Below, in pieces: positions 57,401 through 64,000 of a DNA stretch of 64,000 bases. The stretch comes from Zonotrichia leucophrys gambelii. Taxonomy: Eukaryota > Chordata > Aves > Passeriformes > Passerellidae. How positions within the stretch are numbered: the stretch's first letter is position 1; each line of letters opens with the position of its first letter. The position numbers and the translations under genes were made by a program. The notes under the pieces are model-generated. The model was not told the DNA's origin. It saw only the letters and a list, made by a program, of their open reading frames with translations, and searched no databases. Where the stretch lies: NCBI RefSeq assembly GCF_028769735.1, contig NC_088194.1, forward strand, positions 566,319-630,318, written 5' to 3'.

Positions 57401-60400
57401 GGCTGGAGAAGAGAAGGTTGTGAGAGAATTGGGACCTGAAGAGTTTCTAGCCTGGGGAAAAGAAGGTTGTGAGAGAATTTGGGCTGGGAGAATTTTCCAG
57501 CTTGGAGGAGAGAAGGTTGTGAGAGAATTTGGGCTGGAGAAGAGAAGGTTGTGAGAGAAATTAGGTTGGGGGAGTTTTCCAGCTTGGAGGAAAGAAGGTT
57601 GTGGAGAATTTGGGCTGGGAGAGTTTCTAGCTTAAAGAAGAGAAGGTTGTGAGAGAATTGGGGCTGGAAGAGTTTTCCAGGCTGGAGAAGAGAAGGTTGT
57701 GAGAGAATTTAAGCTGGAAGAGTTTCTAGCTTAAAGAAGAGAAGGTTGTGAGAGAATTGGGACTGGAAGAGTTTCTAGCCTGGGGAAAAGAAGGTTGTGG
57801 AGAATTTGGGCTGGGAGAGTTTCTAGCTTAAAGAAGAGAAGGTTGTGAGAGAATTTGGGCTGGAGAAGAGAAGGTTGTGAGAGAAATTAGGCTGGGGGAG
57901 TCTTCCAGCTTGGAAGAAAGAAGGTTGTGGAGAATTTGGGCTGGGAGAGTTTTCCAGGCTAGAGAAGAGAAGGTTGTGGAGCATTTTGGCTGAGAGAGTT
58001 TCTAGCTTAAAGAAGAGAAGGTTGTGAGAGAATTTGGGCTGGGAGAGTTTTCCAGCCTAAAGAAGAGAAGGCTGTGGGAGAATTGGGACTGGAAGAGTTT
58101 CTAAGCCTAAAGAAGAGAAGGTTGTGTGAAGACCTCCCAGCACCTTCCAATGTTAAAAGGGGCCTACAAGGAAGGTGGAGAGGGACCCTCCATGAGGAAC
58201 TGTAGTGACAGGACAAGGAGTAATGGGTGCAAATTGAAAGAGAGAGAATTTAGGCTCGACATGAGGATCTTCCCTGTGAGGGTGGTGAGACTCTGGCACA
58301 CAGGTTGGATGGAGCTGCCCCAGCCCTGTCAGTGTTCAAGGCCAGTTTGGACAAGACAATGATGATCTTCAAGTCCACTCCAACCTCTCAACATTCCCCA
58401 ATGTAGGAATGTGCTCCCTGTTGATGGAGTGACCAAGTTATTCTTTGTCTGCTTAAAAAAGCAAAAAGCCCAGAAGTTTCTCTCCTCAATTTGGTACAAA
58501 GACACCTCATAGGACCTTTGGGACTTCACCTCAGACCTGGGGCTGCCCAGTTGGACAGAGGCCAAGAGGTCCAGCCTAGGTAATTTGTTGGACAGTAATT
58601 CACTAGAAAAAGAAGAGAACAAAGGAGATAATCCCTCTTGTGGGATGTTTCAGCAGGAGCAAGGACCTCTTTCCCCCAGCTCAGTTTTTCTCTGTAAGAG
58701 CTTTGTTATTTTGCCTTTTATTAACCCTTTTTCCATTTCCAACACTACCTCAGAACGCATCCTGCTACTTTTATACCATTTGGGGTAGCTGGGCTATCTC
58801 AGGTGTTCTGGATCCCTCTGAGAGGGCCTAACACCTCTCTTCTCCCCATCCCCATGCCCAGCTACGACGACCACTCTGGCTCAGTTTTTCTCTGTAAGAG
58901 CTTTGTTATTTTGCCTTTTATTAACCTTTTCTCCATTTCCAGCACTACCTCATAAGCCATCCTGCTACTTTTATACCATTTGGGGTAGCTGGGCTATCTC
59001 AGGTGGGATGGGTTCCTCTGAGAGCAAAAATCGAGCCAGGGACAGTTTTTCTCTGTAAGAGCTTCTTTATTTTGCCTTTTGTTAAACCTTTTTCCAATAC
59101 TACCTCAGAGCCCATCCTGCTGGTTTTTTGCCATTTGGGGTAGCTGGGCTATCTCAGGTCTGCTGAGATAGCCCCTCTGAGAGCAAAAACCGAGCCAGGG
59201 GCAAGAGGCTCTTCTCTCTAAGAGCTTCTTTATTTCGCCTTTTGTTAAACCTTTTTCCCACACTGCCACAGAACCCACCCTGCTACTTTTATATCATTTG
59301 GGGTAGCTGGGCTATCTCAGGTGTTCTGGATCCCTCTGAGAGGGCCTAACACCTCTCTTCTCCCCATCCCCATGCCCAGCTACGACGACCACTCTGGCTC
59401 AGTTTTTCTCTGTAAGAGCTTTGTTATTTTGCCTTTTATTAACCTTTTTTCCATTTCCAGCACTACCTCATAAGCCATCCTGCTACTTTTATACCATTTG
59501 GGGTAGCTGGACTATCTCAGGTCTGCTGAGATAGCCCCTCTGAGAGCAAAAACCGAGCCAGGGGCAAGAGGTTTCTCTCTGTAAGAGCTTCTTTATTTTG
59601 CTTTTTGTTAAACCTCTTCCCAACGCTCCCACAGAACCCATCCTGCTAATTTTGTACCATTTGGGGTAGTTGGGCTATCTCAAATGTTCTGGATCCCTCT
59701 GAGAGGGCCTAACACCTCCCTTCTCCCCATTCCCGTTCCCAGCTACGACGACCACTCTTGGCTCAGTTTTTCTCTGTAAGAGCTTCTTTATTTTGCCTTT
59801 TGTTAAACCTTTTCCCAACGCTCCCACAGAACCCATCCTGCTAATTTTGTACCATTTGGGGTAGCTGGGCTATCTCAGGTGTGCTGGGTTCCTCTGAGAG
59901 CAAAAACCGAGCCAGGGGCAAGAGGTTCTTCTCTGTAAGAGCTTCTTTATTTCGCCTTTTGTTAAACCTTTTCCCAATGCTCCCACAGAACCCATCCTGC
60001 TGGTTTTTTGCCATTTGGGGTAGCTGGGCTATCTCAGGTGTGCTGGGTTCCTCTGAGAGCAAGGACCTCTTTCCTTGGCTCAGTTCTTCTCTGTAAGAGC
60101 TTTTTTGTTTTGCCTTTTATTAAACCTTTTTCTAACACTACCACATCCTGCTACTTTTATACCATTTGGGGTAGTTGGGCTATCTCAGGTGTGCTGGGTT
60201 CCTCTGAGAGCAAAAACAGAACCAGGGACAAGCAGTTTCTCTCTGTAAGAGCTTCTTTATTTCGCCTTTCATTAAACCTTTTCCCAACACTGCCACAGAA
60301 CCCATCCTGCTACTTTTATACCATTTGGGGTAGTTGGGCTATCTCAGGTGTGCTGGGTTCCTCTGAGAGCAAAAACCGAGCCAGGGGCAAGAGGTTCTTC

Positions 60401-63400
60401 TCTGTAAGAGCTTCTTTATTTTGCCTTTTGTTAAACCTTTTCCCAACGCTCCCACAGAACCCATCCTGCTAATTTTGTACCATTTGGGGTAGCTGGGCTA
60501 TCTCAAATGTTCTGGATCCCTCTGAGAGGGACTAACACCTCTCTTCTCCCCATCCCCATGCCCAGCTATGACGACCACTCTGGCTCAGTTTTTCTCTGTA
60601 AGAGCTTTTTTATTTTGCCTTTTATTAAACCTTTTTCCATTTCCAACACTACCTCAGAGCCCATCCTGCTGGTTTTTTTGCCATTTGGGGTAGTTGGGCT
60701 ATCTCAGGTGGGATGGGTTCCTCTGAGAGCAAGAACAGAACCAGGGGCAAGAGGTTCTTCTCTGTAAGAGCTTCTTTATTTCGCCTTTCATTAAACTTTT
60801 TCCCAATGCTCCCACAGAACCCATCCTGCTACTTTTATACCATTTGGGGTAGCTGGGCTCTTTCAGGTGTGCTGGGTTCCTCTGAGAGCAAAAACCGAGC
60901 CAGGGGCAAGAGGTTCTTCTCTGTAAGAGCTTCTTTATTTCGCCTTTCATTAAACTTTTTCCCAATGCTCCCACAGAACCCGTCCTGCTAATTTTGTACC
61001 ATTTGGGCTATCTCAGAGCTATCTCAGGTGTTCTGGATCCCTCTTAGAGGAACTAACCCCTTCCCTGTCCCCATCCCCGTGCCCAGCTACGACGACCACT
61101 CGGCAGACCGCAGGGCCTACGACCGCCGTTACTGTGACAGCTACCGGCGCAACGACTACAGCCGCGAGCGGGGCGACGCCTACTACGAGCCCGAGTACCG
61201 GCAGCATTCCTACGAGTACCGGCGCTCCCGGGACCGCGAGGGCAGCTACCGCAGCTGCAAAAGCAGCCGGCGTAAGCACAGGCGGAGGCGGCGCCGCAGC
61301 CGGTCCTTTAGCCGCTCCTCATCGGTGAGTATCCTGCTGTGCCGTGCCTGCCCTGTAACCTTGCTCTCTCTCTCCCAGGTGCTGAGCTGGGTAAGTAGAA
61401 AAATTCACTTTCTAAATGCTCTGTCGGAGTCGGATTGAGCTCTGTGTGCGTGTGTGTTGTTTGGAGGAGTTTTGGTGCGGAGCGTTGTTGTTGCTCGCGT
61501 CCCTGCGCGCTGTGGTTGGCGCTGCCCGGTGCCAGCTGGGCACGGGTGGCTCAGGCCCTCTCTCAGTGGGAGGACAGGAGTGCCCTGTGAGGCTGGCGGG
61601 TCCCCAGGGTGGTGCTGCACCTCCTCCCGTTCAGTGATGCTCATGGAGGAGCCCCAGCCAGGCAGGGTTTGTGCAAGGCTCGAAGAGCCAGCGCTCAGCT
61701 GGTCCCAGTCCCAGAGAGCCTGGGACAGGTGACTGCCCCTGTGGTCCCTGTTTCGGGCCCTGGCTCTGAGCAGGATCCTCCTGGCTGGGCCCAGCTGATG
61801 TGGGCTTTGTGGAGGAGCAGAGCTTTTGGAGCACTCAGCTCAGGTGGAGGCAGAACCATCCCAGGCTCTTCCCGGAAGCATCCCTGGCTTTCTCTTCTTG
61901 TCTGTTCTGCTGTTCACCTTCCACTTCTGTTAGACCCCAGACACATTCTCTGCTCTGTGTGTGGAGCTCTCAGTGTTGTCTGGTCTGTTCTGGCTCTGTG
62001 TCCAGGGAGGGGATTGGGGGCTGGATTTGGGTCCCAAGTCTGCTGGCTGGTTGCTCCCAAGTATGGGGATACTTAGCTGAGGAACCAAAGGCAGGAATTT
62101 TCTCTTCTCCAGCATAAACCTCTTATCTGCCTCATCCCAGGGCTGTCCCAGTTCCCTGTTGGGTTCTGCTTCTCTTCTGGAAGTTAGTCCTTCCAGGATC
62201 AGCTTCTTTGGGGGAGGGTCTAGGAAGAAGTGTCCATCTTTCCCCAGGCAGTCACTGGGAACTTTCCATTTTGGATGGATCATTGTATCTAAAGCTGCTT
62301 TTCTGAAATCTCGGAGTTCATCTTCCCCTGAGTGTCGGGGCTGGGGGAAGCTGTGTGGGAGGTTATTGGAGTGGGATAGGGGTGCCTGTGGGGGCAGCCT
62401 GGGCTTGTGCAGGACCTGCCAGGCAGCACCTGCCTCCTGCTGCCCCTGCTCTGCGGCGTGCTCAGGCAGTCCCCAGGACCCGAAGGCCGGTGCTGTTCCT
62501 CTCTGAGCCCCCGTGGGAGCAAGAACAGCCAGCCCTTTCCATGCCCCTCAGCTCCCTCACTCTGACAGCTCTGCTGTCACACTGGTTCGGGTTGGGGCTG
62601 TTTGTAGGTTCTTTTTTTTCTTATTTTTTTTCTTTTTTTTTTCCTTTTTCTTTTTTTTTCCTTTTTTTTTTTTTTTTTTGCTACAACGAAAAGCAAACTG
62701 TTTTTTTCTTTTCTGAGCTAGTGTGTTGTATCTTGACATGTTCCCTTGCAATATCCCTATCGTTATATATTCCTCTGTGCCGTATGAATTGGCTGGGAAT
62801 CTCCTCCTGCAACCCCTCCTCAAACAACCATGTGAATTTCCAAACCAACCAATGCGTGACGCTGGCTGCTGCTGCGCTGGTTTGAAAATCTGATTGGTGA
62901 ATGATGAATTCCCTGTCTGCCTGGGCCAGCAGCGGAGTCGACAGAGCAGCAGAAGGGCCAAGAGTGTGGAGGACGACGACGAGGGGCATCTGATCTATCG
63001 CGTCGGCGACTGGCTACAAGAAAGATGTACAGCCAAATCGTAACATAATTTAGCTCTCTAGTTAAGCTCCCATCGCAGTCGCAGATCTGTCTTATCTTTC
63101 TGTTTCATTTTATTTTCATTGTTTATTAAAGAGAAACCCTCTCCTTTTCCTTCCCCTTTTGTTAAAGCTACGTTTATATTGTGTATTGTTACTGAAGTGG
63201 CAGGGAAATTAGGGCAGCTGCCTTGTGCAGCCGGTGTCAGCCTTCCGCTGCTCCGGTCTCTCCAGCTGTGTGCAGGTTAGGTGTTGCAATGCATTCTCCT
63301 CTGCCCTGTGTATCGCTGCAGCCAGGTCCTGCTCCCTCTCTCAGCTCCTTCCCTCTCCTTCTCTCCCTCCCAGATGAGATTATCAGCACCCTGGGGGAAG

Positions 63401-63440
63401 GGACCTTCGGCAGAGTGGTGCAGTGCATGGATCACCGGAG
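54442..63440 (+). CDS. CLK2: CLK2, dual-specificity CDC2-like kinase 2 (N-terminal part)
   Basis: CLK2 is a nuclear kinase that phosphorylates SR splicing factors and regulates splicing, including that of CLK transcripts. Coding exons: 54442-54611, 61087-61324, 62930-63026, 63374-63440; about 190 residues, and the rest of the kinase domain lies beyond 64000. The start codon is the first three bases of exon 2. The N-terminus is Arg/Ser-rich: MPHSRRYRSSERSSRGSYHE, RSRKHKRRRTRSRSSSSERD, then Tyr/Arg-rich SYDDHSADRRAYDRRYC and [16 protein letters not shown]. Exon 4 encodes SSRRAKSVEDDDEGHLIYRV and GDWLQER. Exon 5 starts the kinase glycine loop, EIISTLGEGTFGRVVQCMDH. In mammals exon 4 is the autoregulated skipped exon. 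Its length here, 97 bp, makes skipping frameshifting. The acceptor before exon 4 is cagcag, allowing two positions. Confidence 0.95.
54720..55865 (-). mobile_element. CR1-derived array, antisense, ~170-bp unit, in CLK2 intron 2
   Basis: About six units contain ctgtcactgggcaccactga, aaagtgtctggcacc, ttggagatattgatgtggga, gagggaggtgccatgctcgg and gcagctgtgccagtgctctg. The right flank (55735-55830: tccctcagtctctgctcatt, gagatgctgcagtcccttaa) reads as the complement of CR1 sequence. The array therefore seems to have grown within a reversed CR1 copy. Confidence 0.7.
55866..56385. other. CLK2 intron 2 single-copy interval
   Basis: No gene, RNA or repeat recognised. Confidence 0.45.
56390..58405 (+). 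mobile_element. CR1 copy with a 1.7-kb internal minisatellite
   Basis: Left part (56390-56510): gatccagaggaggctgggaa, catggagaaaggctgagaga, cagcctggagaagagaaggc, in CR1 order. Right part (58125-58400): agcaccttccaatgttaaaa, ggaaggtggagagggaccct, aatttaggctcgacatgagg, ccctgtgagggtggtgagac, tgatcttcaagtccactcc, the following CR1 stretch. Between them, gagagaatttgggctgggag plus agttttccagcctggagaag is repeated about 40 times with units of about 25-55 bp. No other part of CR1 is repeated. Confidence 0.8.
58640..61035 (+). repeat. Array with acceptor and donor in each unit plus four copies of CLK2 exon 3 edge
   Basis: About 14 units of 160-200 bp. Most have ctctgtaagagcttctttat (a GTAAGA donor-like site), a pyrimidine-rich run ending gctcccacag (an acceptor-like site), then aacccatcctgct and accatttggggtagctgggc. 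In four units an insert ends atccccatgcccag followed by ctacgacgaccactct, copying the true exon 3 acceptor and first bases: at 58862, 59380, 59743 and 60566. True exon 3 starts 61087. The 58410-58640 flank has the feel of retroelement LTR sequence, so the core unit may derive from one. Confidence 0.9.
61379..61390 (+). other. CLK2: Possible 12-nt microexon or alternative donor in CLK2 intron 3
   Basis: gtgctgagctgg is preceded by ctctctctctcccag and followed by gtaagtag, both near-consensus splice sites. Using only the downstream donor would extend exon 3 by 66 nt, in frame and without a stop. Using both would add four codons (VLSW). No transcript evidence is available. Confidence 0.35.
61391..62929 (+). 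other. CLK2: CLK2 intron 3, with long T-tract upstream of exon 4
   Basis: Intron without minisatellites. An almost pure T/C tract lies at 62615-62680. The 240 bp before exon 4 are moderately AT-rich. No gene recognised. Confidence 0.6.
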
Positions 63441-63540
63441 GTATGTGGGGAAAGGGGAGACCACGGCTGGGGGTGAAAATCACTCTCTTGGTTTTCAATA
63501 TCCTCTCCTGCTCCAGGCTCTCACCCTCTTTGTGTTGCCC

Positions 63541-64000
63541 ATGTGCTGGGGGAAGCTTCAGGGCTGTTTTGTAGGGAGGGAAAGGGACACCTTTGGTGGG
63601 CACACCTGCTTGAGCAAGGGAGGCTGGTCAGAAGGTCCCTTTCACAGGGCACAGCCTCTTTTACCTGCTCAGGGCTCACCTTTTGCTTTTTTCCTGTTTC
63701 TCCTATAGGTTTGTTTGGTAGGGAGGGAAAGGGAAACCTTTGGTGGACACCCCTAATAATAACCTGCTTGAGCAAGGGAGGCTGGTCAGAAGATCCCTTT
63801 CACAGGGCACAGCCCCTCTTACCTGCTCAGGGCTCACCTGGTGCTTTCTTCCTGTTTCTCCTATAGGACTGTTTTGTAGGGAGGGAAAGGGAAACCTTTG
63901 GTGGACACCCCTTAACAATAACCTGCTTGGGCAAGGGAGGCTGGTCAGAAGGTCCCTTTCACAGGGCACAGCCTCTTTTACCTGCTCAGGGCTCACCTTG
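63541..64000 (+). repeat. ~158-bp tandem repeat ending in acceptor-like sequence
   Basis: Three units of gtagggagggaaagggaaac, tgcttgagcaagggaggctg, gtcagaaggtccctttcaca, ctgctcagggctcacct and, at each unit end, tcctgtttctcctatag (63710 and 63868). The third is cut by the window edge. It is the intron after CLK2 exon 5. Confidence 0.9.

Overview
The window looks like a GC-rich, gene-dense segment of a bird microchromosome, most likely from a passerine. The evidence is intron-split vertebrate genes in compact form, several CR1 LINE tails, avian-type endogenous retrovirus LTRs, CpG-rich promoters, and an exceptional load of minisatellites. Five protein genes are recognisable: ASH1L (3' end, +), RUSC1 (-), FDPS (-), HCN3 (-) and CLK2 (5' part, +). 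Order and orientation match the human 1q22 block (CLK2-HCN3-PKLR-FDPS-RUSC1-ASH1L) read in reverse. PKLR, which sits between FDPS and HCN3 in human, is not visible here.

Layout. 1-14.8 kb: last six coding exons and 3'UTR of ASH1L, with four large tandem arrays in introns. 14.8-18.8 kb: repeat-rich intergenic DNA, including a CR1 copy and a duplicate of the RUSC1 3' end. 18.8-27.9 kb: RUSC1. 27.9-34.2 kb: FDPS with a CCAAT-rich promoter. 34.2-37.1 kb: repeats where PKLR would be expected. 37.1-49.4 kb: HCN3 with a long 3'UTR. 49.4-50.4 kb: a CpG-rich interval between the divergent HCN3 and CLK2 genes. 50.4-64 kb: CLK2 exons 1-5, with introns largely built of arrays.

The genes have unrelated functions: histone H3K36 methylation (ASH1L), signalling and trafficking adaptor (RUSC1), isoprenoid synthesis (FDPS), pacemaker current (HCN3) and SR-protein phosphorylation (CLK2). 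They are linked by old synteny rather than by a shared pathway. Splice junctions were placed by hand from GT/AG sites, phase continuity and remembered family sequence. FDPS gives exactly 353 codons, and HCN3 and RUSC1 close in frame.

The most unusual signal is that several minisatellites appear to have grown out of splice junctions. In CLK2 intron 1 the acceptor plus the start of the first coding exon is copied repeatedly. In CLK2 intron 2 the acceptor plus the start of exon 3 is copied four times among units that each carry their own acceptor and GTAAGA donor. In RUSC1 a donor and an acceptor each merge into arrays of look-alike sites. A second theme is arrays that grew inside CR1 insertions. 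Array boundaries and copy numbers below are approximate, read by eye.
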